Shown here in pieces: positions 8,273 through 14,579 of a stretch of 64,000 bases of DNA. The translations under genes and the position numbers were made by a program. The stretch covers positions 1-64,000 of the forward strand of contig QJYK01000226.1 of NCBI GenBank assembly GCA_003248075.1, read 5' to 3'. The notes beneath the pieces are model-generated. The model was not told where the DNA came from, ran no database searches, and was given only the letters and a program-made list of their open reading frames with translations. The DNA comes from Gemmatimonadota bacterium. GTDB lineage: Bacteria > Gemmatimonadota > Gemmatimonadetes > Longimicrobiales > Gaopeijiaceae. Each line of letters starts with the position of its first letter. Position 1 is the first letter of the stretch.

Positions 8273-8313
8273 GGGCGCCTTCCGAGGATGACCGGAAGCT
8301 AGGGACGGCGCCC
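8273..8313. terminator. Stem-loop between convergent genes, possible bidirectional terminator
   Basis: GGGCGC-CTTCCG (8273-8284) pairs with CGGAAG (8293-8298) and GCGCCC (8308-8313), giving two stacked 6-bp stems with a one-sided bulge. It sits in the 85-bp gap between two converging genes. No U-tract follows on either strand, so it may act as a 3'-end stabiliser or with Rho. Confidence 0.4.
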
Positions 8314-8330
8314 TCTCGCTCTCAGCGGCC

Positions 8331-9065
8331 TCAACGCAGGCGGCGAGCGATCCACACCGTGCGGTAGATCGCCGTGCCCACGGTGCCCAGCGCCACCAAC
8401 CCCACGATGCCGCCCAAGAGGGCGCCGTCAGGGCGCCCGAGCCACATCGAGACCGTGGGGTCCAGGATCGCCCCGAACCCCAGAGCGAGCAGTCGTTCCG
8501 CCCGCTGCATGACGCCCAGCTTGCACACGACGCCGACGCTCTCTCCGCGGGCGCGCGCGTAGCTCACCAGGAGGGACCCGCCAAGCGCCGCCACAACGAG
8601 AACCAGGACCGGCTCGGAGCTGCGGAAGAAGACCGCCAGGCCGACGAACGTCGCGAACTCGGCGAAACGGTCCAATGTGGAGTCCAAGAAGGCCCCCCGG
8701 TCGTCCGCGACGCCCTGGGCTCGCGCGATCCGGCCGTCAAGGACATCCGCGACACCGCCGAGGAGGACCGCCCATCCAGCCGGGTTGGGTGCCCCCGTGG
8801 CGAAAAGGATCCCGGCCAGTACGCCGAAGCCCACCCCGAGGAGGTTGAAGAGGAGAGGTCCCAGGCGCAGCGCCAACGCGGTCTGCTCGAGCGGCCGGAC
8901 CAGCCAGTAGAACCAGTTGCGGGCGAAGGACCCGAGCACGAACGAGCCGCGGTCGGTGACGTCCAGGGGATCCCGGTTGCGCCGGCGCGAGCCGGCGGCG
9001 TAGACCGGCATCGACAGCAACGCGGCCGAAACGATCCCGACCAGGATCATCAGGTCCCGCGTCAC
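8331..9065 (-). CDS. CDP-alcohol phosphatidyltransferase family protein
   Basis: The 244-residue integral membrane protein carries the complete family motif D-x2-DG-x2-AR-x8-G-x3-D-x3-D: DVLDGRIARAQGVADDRG, then AFLDSTLDRF. The four Asp residues bind divalent metal and CDP-diacylglycerol. The enzyme joins a phosphatidyl group to an alcohol such as glycerol-3-phosphate, inositol phosphate or serine; the acceptor cannot be told from sequence. There are about six membrane segments. The GTG start overlaps the stop of the upstream Tam41-like gene (GTGA), making it the last gene of a lipid cassette that could supply its CDP-diacylglycerol substrate. Confidence 0.85.
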   Translation of the reverse strand: MTRDLMILVGIVSAALLSMPVYAAGSRRRNRDPLDVTDRGSFVLGSFARNWFYWLVRPLEQTALALRLGPLLFNLLGVGFGVLAGILFATGAPNPAGWAVLLGGVADVLDGRIARAQGVADDRGAFLDSTLDRFAEFATFVGLAVFFRSSEPVLVLVVAALGGSLLVSYARARGESVGVVCKLGVMQRAERLLALGFGAILDPTVSMWLGRPDGALLGGIVGLVALGTVGTAIYRTVWIARRLR

Positions 9066-10036
9066 CGGGCCTCCTCTTCGGTTTCGGGCCGTGACAGGAG
9101 GACGCGGATGACGCGCGGCCAGAGGAAGATCACGGGCAGCCGTCGTTCGAGCCGCGTCAGCTCGACCTTCATCCCGGTGCGCCGCTCAACCTTGCGGATG
9201 ACGTAGGGTAGCCAATTGTCGAACGTGAGGACGTGCTTGAGCCAGCGCGCCGTTACGCGCGCCTTCGACCACCTGAAGTGTCGGCGCCACATGCGACGCT
9301 CTCTCGGGTCAGGCCTTCGGACGAACCGGTACCCAGCCCCGTCGGTGCGTACGATGCGCCCCTCCCTGACCGCCCGGTCGAGCCCGGGCTGGAGGGCCCG
9401 TCGAAAGTGCTCTCGTTGACCCTGGAAGACCACCTCGGACCGGTTGGTGGCTTCTGGCCGGAACTCGGCTCGGTAGCAGAGGCCCAGAAGCGTTCTTCCT
9501 ACCGCCTCCGCGTCGAACGGCTCGTCGACGAAGGGACCCACCCACTGGAGGACGTCCGCCCTGGCTTCCTCCAGGAGGCCGAGCACCCATTGCCTGGTTT
9601 CCGCGTCCTTCCCCCAGACCAGGCGGACCTGCTGAACCAGCCGGCCTAGGAGGAAATGGTCACGCGGTGCCGGCCCCAACGCGCGTAGAAGGTCCTTCCG
9701 ATCGACGACCAGACACTTGGCGAGGGCCGTGCGTCCACCGTCGGGGGCGATGGCGATGACGTTCGGCGGAAGCACCTTCGAGAGGGCGACCATGAACGCG
9801 GCCGGGCGGTGGATCTCAGACGCCGCACGCAGTCCCCGATAGAAGTCTCCATAGTCGCTCACCACCACGACCAGATCGAGGGCGGAGTGCCGGTCGGGAC
9901 TGGCCCCGTGGAGATGCGATCCGTACAGAAGAACGGCCTCGAGGCTTCCCGCCGCCCCGTGGCGGAGACAATCCAGGAGCTCGCTCAGGGAGCTGGATGC
10001 CGAGGTCGCGCCGCCCGTGTCCCCGCCCGCATTCAC
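9062..10036 (-). CDS. Tam41/Mmp37-like nucleotidyltransferase, putative CDP-diacylglycerol synthase
   Basis: The 324-residue protein shows a nucleotidyltransferase start: LLYGSHLHGASPD at 36-48, then ALDLVVVVSD, whose D54 and D61 match the spacing in Tam41 (D-x-I-x-x-V-x-D). Further Tam41-like features are SKVLPPNVIAIAP and KCLVVDRKDLLRAL followed by FLLGRLVQQVRLVW, which parallels the K-Y-G-V / DL / Y-x-A-G-R-x-x-K-P-V region. Tam41 is the peripheral CDP-diacylglycerol synthase of mitochondria, unrelated to CdsA, and bacterial homologues are known. The gene overlaps its neighbours by 4 nt on each side: an acyltransferase that makes phosphatidate, and a transferase that uses CDP-diacylglycerol. 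That context strongly fits the assignment. The C-terminus is basic and may bind membrane. A different nucleotidyltransferase activity remains possible. Confidence 0.65.
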   Translation of the reverse strand: MNAGGDTGGATSASSSLSELLDCLRHGAAGSLEAVLLYGSHLHGASPDRHSALDLVVVVSDYGDFYRGLRAASEIHRPAAFMVALSKVLPPNVIAIAPDGGRTALAKCLVVDRKDLLRALGPAPRDHFLLGRLVQQVRLVWGKDAETRQWVLGLLEEARADVLQWVGPFVDEPFDAEAVGRTLLGLCYRAEFRPEATNRSEVVFQGQREHFRRALQPGLDRAVREGRIVRTDGAGYRFVRRPDPRERRMWRRHFRWSKARVTARWLKHVLTFDNWLPYVIRKVERRTGMKVELTRLERRLPVIFLWPRVIRVLLSRPETEEEAR

Positions 10037-10812
10037 GCCGCGACCTCCGACCGCATTCCGGCGAGAGCCTCGACCATCCGCTCGCGCATGGCCAGGGCGA
10101 AGGCGTCGATATCACCCGAGCCGGCGCCGTCGGATCCCGGCCACGAGAACGGGCCCAGCACCCGCACGGCACCATCGATCCCTGCCATTCCCGACATGAA
10201 ATCGGTGAACTTGGCGCGCTTCCAGAACCCGTCGGTCACGACCAGGTATACCGTCCATCCGCGCTCCGCGAGAATGTGCCGGAGTCCCTGGGTCTTGAAT
10301 CGCCCAATCTCGCCGTCCTTGGTCCGCGTGCCTTCGGGAAAGACTACGAGGGGGACGGCGGATTCCCGCGCGGCCTCGGACAGAGCGGCCAGTGACCTCC
10401 GGGTGGATCCGGCGTTTGCCCTCGGGTCGACCACCGGGTATTGATAGACCCGCACCATGTGCGAGATTAGCGGGATCCACCGTTCGTAGCGCCTTCTGGT
10501 GATGATCCGCGGGTAGGCGTCACGTAGGCCCGCGACCACGATCGGGATGTCCAGGAGCGATTGGTGGTTCATGAGCACGAGGGTGCCGGCCCGCCCCGGG
10601 ATCGCGGGGACCTCGGGGATGCGGGCCCCTCCGACATGGCGCACGGCGCCCAGGACGAAGTGCGCCAGGGCGTGCTGCCAGCGAGTCAGGACCCGGATCC
10701 TGCTGGACGGGGCCAGTCGGGCCAAAGGCCATATCAAGAGGCGCTGGATCGGGTCTCCAACCAGCAGCATCAGACAGACCAGAGCCAAGGCGAGGTAGCC
10801 TCGGAGCTTCAA
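10033..10812 (-). CDS. PlsC-family 1-acyl-sn-glycerol-3-phosphate acyltransferase
   Basis: The 259-residue protein has an N-terminal membrane helix (about 5-25) and the acyltransferase motifs NHQSLLD (H-x4-D), RRYERWIPLISHM, and FPEGTRTKDGE. The family acylates lysophosphatidate to phosphatidate at the inner membrane. The layout resembles the YihG/PlsC-like subgroup with a long C-terminal region. It is the first gene of a three-gene overlapping operon, so it may feed phosphatidate to the Tam41-like enzyme. Its stop overlaps the next GTG start (GTGA). Confidence 0.85.
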   Translation of the reverse strand: MKLRGYLALALVCLMLLVGDPIQRLLIWPLARLAPSSRIRVLTRWQHALAHFVLGAVRHVGGARIPEVPAIPGRAGTLVLMNHQSLLDIPIVVAGLRDAYPRIITRRRYERWIPLISHMVRVYQYPVVDPRANAGSTRRSLAALSEAARESAVPLVVFPEGTRTKDGEIGRFKTQGLRHILAERGWTVYLVVTDGFWKRAKFTDFMSGMAGIDGAVRVLGPFSWPGSDGAGSGDIDAFALAMRERMVEALAGMRSEVAA

Positions 10813-10951
10813 GGAAAACGGTCTCCGTCACGAAAGGGTGGGCCCCAGAGCGGCAGGCGCGCCTCGAACCGCCAACGGTAATCGGACCCCCAGAGCCACA
10901 TCAAGACACCAGGGTGGACGTGCCCGGCCGGTGCAATCCCAAGAGGAACAG

Positions 10952-11614
10952 ATGGAGTATACGTACTACGGATTCCGCAACTGTGTGGGAGCGTTCTTCG
11001 AGATGCCCACGGCAGACGCACGGAGCATCCTCCCGCCTCACCTCCAGCCGGTGGAGCTTCAGCACACCCGGAGCATCTTCGCGATCACGGCGTTCGAGTT
11101 CACCGAAAGCATGGTCGGCACCTATGAAGAAGTGGTGCTCGCGGTGATCGTTCCCCCGATGGTGGAGCCGGGGAAGCCCCTGCCCAAGGCCGCGTTCTAC
11201 CCCTTCATGGTGGGAACGTCCACCAAGGCGTCGAGGCTCCACGCCATCGAGCGCTGGCACCTTCCCCATTACATGGGGGACCTCGAGATCGCTTTCAGCG
11301 AGGCGGACGGGCAGATGGAAGTCAATGTTCGAGATGAGGGCGCTCCGGTTCTGGACCTCACCGTCACCGACTACGCCTTCGAGTCCGTGAAGAACCTCTA
11401 TAGCGCCTTCATGATCGAAGGCGAAGGCCGGTACAAGGCCAACATCTACATGGAGGCGCCGCACTCAGAGCACGAGGAGGAGCGCGGCTCGCTGACGCTC
11501 TACGAACATCCCATGACCGCTGCGCTCACGATCCCGGAGGTCAACACCTGGCCGTTTCGGGAGCAGTGGTATCGCGCCGGGCTCCAGACCTTCGAGCCTC
11601 TGGAGACGCTCTGA
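10952..11614 (+). CDS. Acetoacetate decarboxylase-like protein
   Basis: The 220-residue protein starts at MEYTYYG, preceded by AAGAGGAA; the frame is open upstream but not protein-like. Its length and pattern match the acetoacetate decarboxylase superfamily: early P-x-L-P-P-H-L, a central YPFMVGTSTKASRLHAIE stretch and a C-terminal VNTWPF. In the classical enzyme a Pro-Lys pair supplies the Schiff-base lysine; the aligned position here reads LPHYMG, so the lysine may be missing and the chemistry different. It overlaps or abuts the diacylglycerol kinase gene. Role unknown; members of this superfamily also act as aldolase/dehydratases or lipocalin-like binders. Confidence 0.6.
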   Translation: MEYTYYGFRNCVGAFFEMPTADARSILPPHLQPVELQHTRSIFAITAFEFTESMVGTYEEVVLAVIVPPMVEPGKPLPKAAFYPFMVGTSTKASRLHAIERWHLPHYMGDLEIAFSEADGQMEVNVRDEGAPVLDLTVTDYAFESVKNLYSAFMIEGEGRYKANIYMEAPHSEHEEERGSLTLYEHPMTAALTIPEVNTWPFREQWYRAGLQTFEPLETL

Positions 11615-12576
11615 GGGACCCGGCGCGCATCTTCGTCGTCTTCAATCCGGCAGCCGGACGCGGACGCGGATCGCGCCGGATCCCTGCGTATCAGAGCCTG
11701 CTCCAGCTGGAGCTCCCCGCGGCAGAGTGGGGCCTCACCCGTGCACCCGGAGCGGAGCGTGAGCTCGCGGAGCGAGCCATCGACGACGGATACGGCGTCA
11801 TCGTCGCGGCAGGGGGCGACGGGACCTGGAGCAACGTCGCGGACCGGATCGTAGCGTCCGGCGAAGACATCGCGTTCGGCGTGCTCCCCAACGGCACCGG
11901 AAACGACTTCGGCCGGAATCTGGGATTCCGGCCCGCAGGCGCGGCGGAGGCCGTGCGCGCGCTGGCGCGTGGCGTCACGAGGCTCGTGGACGTGGGACGG
12001 CTCGAGACACCGAGCGCGTCCGAACACGCGCCGGACGCCTTCGAACCTCGCCACTTTCTGAACCTCATCGGCTTCGGTTTCGACGTCGCGGTGATTGACG
12101 CGGCCGCGCACGCGCGCTTCCTGAAGGGTGAGCTGCTCTACAAAGTGACGGCGCTGCAGCAGCTTTTCCGCTTCCCCGGGGTCCAGCTCAGCGTGGACGG
12201 CGGCGAGGGGCCCATCCGAGAAGGGCGTCACCTGATGCTCACGGTGTCGAACGGCCGCTTCTTCGGAGGTGGCTTCCCGATCGCGCCGGACGCGAGCCTG
12301 GACGACGGTCGCCTACACGCATGCAGGATCGGCGACGCGGCGCCATTGACCCGCCTGAAGTTGTTCAACCTGGCGCAACGTGGTCGGCACCTCGAGTCGG
12401 AGCGTGTGGAGGTCCTGGCGCGACGGTCCTTCCGGATCGGGTTCGGCCGGCCGCCGCGCTTCGAGATGGACGGGGATGTTCGGGTTGCGTCCTGCGAGGA
12501 CCTCACCGTCCGGGTCCTCCCCGCAGCCCTCAGGGTCGTCGTGCCCCCCACGCCCGGGGCGGACGGCGGCCACTGA
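11566..12576 (+). CDS. Diacylglycerol kinase catalytic-domain lipid kinase
   Basis: The DAGK signature is complete: FNPAAGRGRG near the N-terminus, AAGGDGTWSNV, and LPNGTGNDFGRNLGF. The second domain includes NLIGFGFDVAV and NGRFFGGGFPIAPDA. Members phosphorylate diacylglycerol or related lipids with ATP, recycling diacylglycerol to phosphatidate. The first canonical start, GTG at 11566, lies 49 nt inside the preceding gene; the family N-terminus fits better near DPARIFVVF, where a CTG at 11611 overlaps the preceding stop as CTGA with GGAG upstream. The start is therefore uncertain. With the adjacent cassette it suggests a phosphatidate-centred locus. Confidence 0.85.
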   Translation: MVSRRAPDLRASGDALRDPARIFVVFNPAAGRGRGSRRIPAYQSLLQLELPAAEWGLTRAPGAERELAERAIDDGYGVIVAAGGDGTWSNVADRIVASGEDIAFGVLPNGTGNDFGRNLGFRPAGAAEAVRALARGVTRLVDVGRLETPSASEHAPDAFEPRHFLNLIGFGFDVAVIDAAAHARFLKGELLYKVTALQQLFRFPGVQLSVDGGEGPIREGRHLMLTVSNGRFFGGGFPIAPDASLDDGRLHACRIGDAAPLTRLKLFNLAQRGRHLESERVEVLARRSFRIGFGRPPRFEMDGDVRVASCEDLTVRVLPAALRVVVPPTPGADGGH

Positions 12577-12609
12577 CACGCAGAGGGCACCCGTGGTCCA
12601 TGCGGACTC

Positions 12610-12628
12610 TACTTTACGAAGCAAAGTA
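12610..12628. promoter_or_regulatory. TACTTT-N7-AAAGTA palindrome, probable operator for the winged-helix regulator
   Basis: TACTTT (12610-12615) and AAAGTA (12623-12628) are a perfect 6-bp inverted repeat with a 7-nt centre, 38 bp upstream of the membrane-protein/winged-helix gene pair. A TTGACC (12630-12635) follows directly and could be a -35 element, though no good -10 is visible. Autoregulation by the downstream regulator is inferred. Confidence 0.45.
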
Positions 12629-12665
12629 CTTGACCGGCCGTCGAGGGCACCCCAGAGTTTGGTAT

Positions 12666-13283
12666 ATGAGCCTTCCTGCCAGAAAGTTCGGCCGGCGCGA
12701 CCGGACTCCGGTGGCCCTCCACGACAGGGCGATCGCCGACCTCCGTTTCATCCGGGAGACCATGGAGCGGTCCGCCTCGTTCACGGCGGTCTCGGGGCGC
12801 GGCGGTGTCGCTATGGGCCTCGTGGCGCTGCTCGCCGCAGCACTCGCGGGCGGAGGCCTCTCTGCCCAGAGCTGGATGAGCATCTGGATGGCAGCAGCCG
12901 CGGTGAGCTTCTCGATCGCCCTGTGGGCCACCGGCGCGAAGGCGCGCGCCGCGGGCACTCCTCTTCTTGTCGGCGCGGGCCGAAAGTTCATCTGGAACGT
13001 CATCCCGCCCTTGTTTGTCGGAGGTCTGCTGACACTGGCATTGGCCCGCGCAGGCCTACACGCAGCGCTGCCCGGCACATGGCTACTCCTCTACGGAACC
13101 GCCGTACTCGCGGGCGGGGCGTTCTCGGTACGGATCGTACCCCTCATGGGGTCGGCCTTCATGGCTGTGGGCGCGTTCGCGCTGTTCGCTCCCGTCAGCC
13201 TCGGCAACTTGTTCATGGCCATCGGTTTCGGAGGCCTCCACATCGTCTTCGGCCTGGTCATCTGGAGGAAGCATGGCGGCTGA
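12666..13283 (+). CDS. Predicted multi-pass membrane protein
   Basis: The 205-residue protein has a short basic N-terminus (KFGRRDR, then DRAIADLRFIRETMERS), like family members that begin with an RFIRETMEx motif. Six or so hydrophobic segments follow, among them VAMGLVALLAAALAGGGL and FIWNVIPPLFVGGLLTLAL. ATG 12666 is preferred over the ATG at 12600, because the latter would put the palindromic operator inside the coding region. It overlaps the winged-helix regulator by 11 bp. Such membrane-protein/HTH_34 pairs recur in bacteria, but I know of no established function. Confidence 0.65.
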   Translation: MSLPARKFGRRDRTPVALHDRAIADLRFIRETMERSASFTAVSGRGGVAMGLVALLAAALAGGGLSAQSWMSIWMAAAAVSFSIALWATGAKARAAGTPLLVGAGRKFIWNVIPPLFVGGLLTLALARAGLHAALPGTWLLLYGTAVLAGGAFSVRIVPLMGSAFMAVGAFALFAPVSLGNLFMAIGFGGLHIVFGLVIWRKHGG

Positions 13284-13659
13284 TCGGAGCACGGCCCGCA
13301 AGGCGCAGGAAGAAGACTCCAGACCGGCGCTCGGATCCGTGGCGGGCCTGGCTCGGGAGGCCGGCGCGCTCGAGCTGGACCGTCTGATCCACGAGCGGGT
13401 GCGTCTGGGAATCGTGAGCACCCTGGCGGTGAATGGGCGCCTTCCGTTCACCCACCTCCGTGAGCTGCTGGGCACCACGGACGGGAACCTGAGCGCGCAC
13501 GCGCGCAAGCTCGAGGACGCCGGTTACGTCGTCTGCCACAAGTCGTTCGAGGGGCGGACACCACGAACCGATTTCGAGCTCACACCTCGAGGCCGTCGGG
13601 CGCTGGGCGCCTATCTGGACCACATGGAGGCGATCATCCAGGCGACGCGGGACGGCTGA
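13273..13659 (+). CDS. Winged-helix transcriptional regulator (HTH_34/MarR-like)
   Basis: The 128-residue protein contains a winged helix from about residue 35: LDRLIHERVRLGIVSTLAV, LPFTHLRELLGTTDGNLSAH (recognition region), ARKLEDAGYVVCHK, then wing and dimer helix RTDFELTPRGRRALGAYLDH. This is the compact HTH_34 type, related to ArsR/PadR regulators. It has no metal-binding cysteine pair, so a metal-sensing role is unlikely. The gene overlaps the membrane-protein gene, and the palindrome at 12610-12628 is the likely target. Confidence 0.8.
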   Translation: MAADRSTARKAQEEDSRPALGSVAGLAREAGALELDRLIHERVRLGIVSTLAVNGRLPFTHLRELLGTTDGNLSAHARKLEDAGYVVCHKSFEGRTPRTDFELTPRGRRALGAYLDHMEAIIQATRDG

Positions 13660-13690
13660 GCGACGAACATCATTCGGATTTTTTTTCACT

Positions 13691-14410
13691 ATGGACTCCG
13701 CGATACAGAGAACTTCGCTCGCTCCCGGTCTCCACGTCGGGATCATCATGGACGGGAACGGAAGGTGGGCGACCGCCCGCGGCCGCCGCCGCGAGCTGGG
13801 GCACCGCGCCGGGGCGCGATCCGTCGAGCGAGTGGTGCGCTGTGCCCCCGATCTGGGAATCCGCACACTGACCCTCTATGCGTTCTCTTCGGACAACTGG
13901 CGCCGCCCACAGCGAGAGGTCAGAGCGCTCATGGCCCTGTTTCGGAGGTATCTGCGGAGGGAGTCCGGTGCACTGGCAGATGCCGGTGTGCGCCTCAGGG
14001 TCGTCGGGCGACGAGACCGTCTGCCTACCCCCGTCGTCGAGGCCATCACGGAGGCGGAGGCTCGGACATCGGATGGAGATCGCCTACTTCTTCGCCTCGC
14101 TGTGGACTACTCGAGCCGCCATGTGCTCCTCGAGGCCGCGAGGCGCTTCGCGGAGGGGGTGAGCGATTCCTTCACCGAGTGCATTGCCCAGGCGATGCAC
14201 TGCCCCGAGGGAGCCCCGGACGTGGATCTGATGGTGCGCACCGGAGGGGAGCAGCGGCTCAGCGACTTCTTGCTCTGGGAGTCGGCGTACGCGGAGCTCG
14301 TATTCTCGCCCCGAATGTGGCCCGACTTCGACGCCTCGGATCTGACGTCTGCCGTCAAGGAGTTCCGGGGCCGGAACCGGCGCTTCGGAAGGGTGGCCGC
14401 GGCGGTCTGA
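13691..14410 (+). CDS. uppS: Isoprenyl transferase (undecaprenyl diphosphate synthase family)
   Basis: The 239-residue protein has the cis-prenyltransferase motifs: IIMDGNGRWATARG with the catalytic Asp, YAFSSDNWRRP, and the C-terminal RTGGEQRLSDFLLWESAYAE. It condenses isopentenyl diphosphate units on farnesyl diphosphate to make the C55 lipid carrier for peptidoglycan and O-antigen. In many genomes uppS sits with cdsA and rseP; here it stands alone after a regulator gene. A T8 run (13679-13686) lies 4 nt before the start, with only a 4-bp hairpin before it. Confidence 0.88.
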   Translation: MDSAIQRTSLAPGLHVGIIMDGNGRWATARGRRRELGHRAGARSVERVVRCAPDLGIRTLTLYAFSSDNWRRPQREVRALMALFRRYLRRESGALADAGVRLRVVGRRDRLPTPVVEAITEAEARTSDGDRLLLRLAVDYSSRHVLLEAARRFAEGVSDSFTECIAQAMHCPEGAPDVDLMVRTGGEQRLSDFLLWESAYAELVFSPRMWPDFDASDLTSAVKEFRGRNRRFGRVAAAV

Positions 14411-14541
14411 TGACCTCAGGCGCGGGCTGCGGCCTCGCCAGGGGTCGCGAGGCAGAAGACCGGATGCGCAGGGGTACGTCTCCCGGGCGACCGCATACGT
14501 AAACAGTCGTAGAGAAGGCCGGCCGGCGACTGCCCAGATTT

Positions 14542-14572
14542 CCTCCGTGTCCCTATCGCGCGACCACGGAGG
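14542..14572 (+). promoter_or_regulatory. Hairpin that would mask the ribosome binding site of the LuxR-type regulator
   Basis: CCTCCGTG (14542-14549) is perfectly complementary to CACGGAGG (14565-14572), with a 15-nt loop. The 3' arm contains the GGAGG core of the site serving the GTG at 14580. If formed in the mRNA, the stem would block ribosome loading. Control by temperature, a ligand, an RNA or a protein is possible. Confidence 0.5.
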
Positions 14573-14579
14573 TGAGTCA

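Noticed and set aside
13664-13686. CGAA-N5-TTCG hairpin followed by GA and T8 before uppS
   Set aside because: A 4-bp stem is too weak for a confident intrinsic terminator, and it lies only 4 nt from the uppS start.
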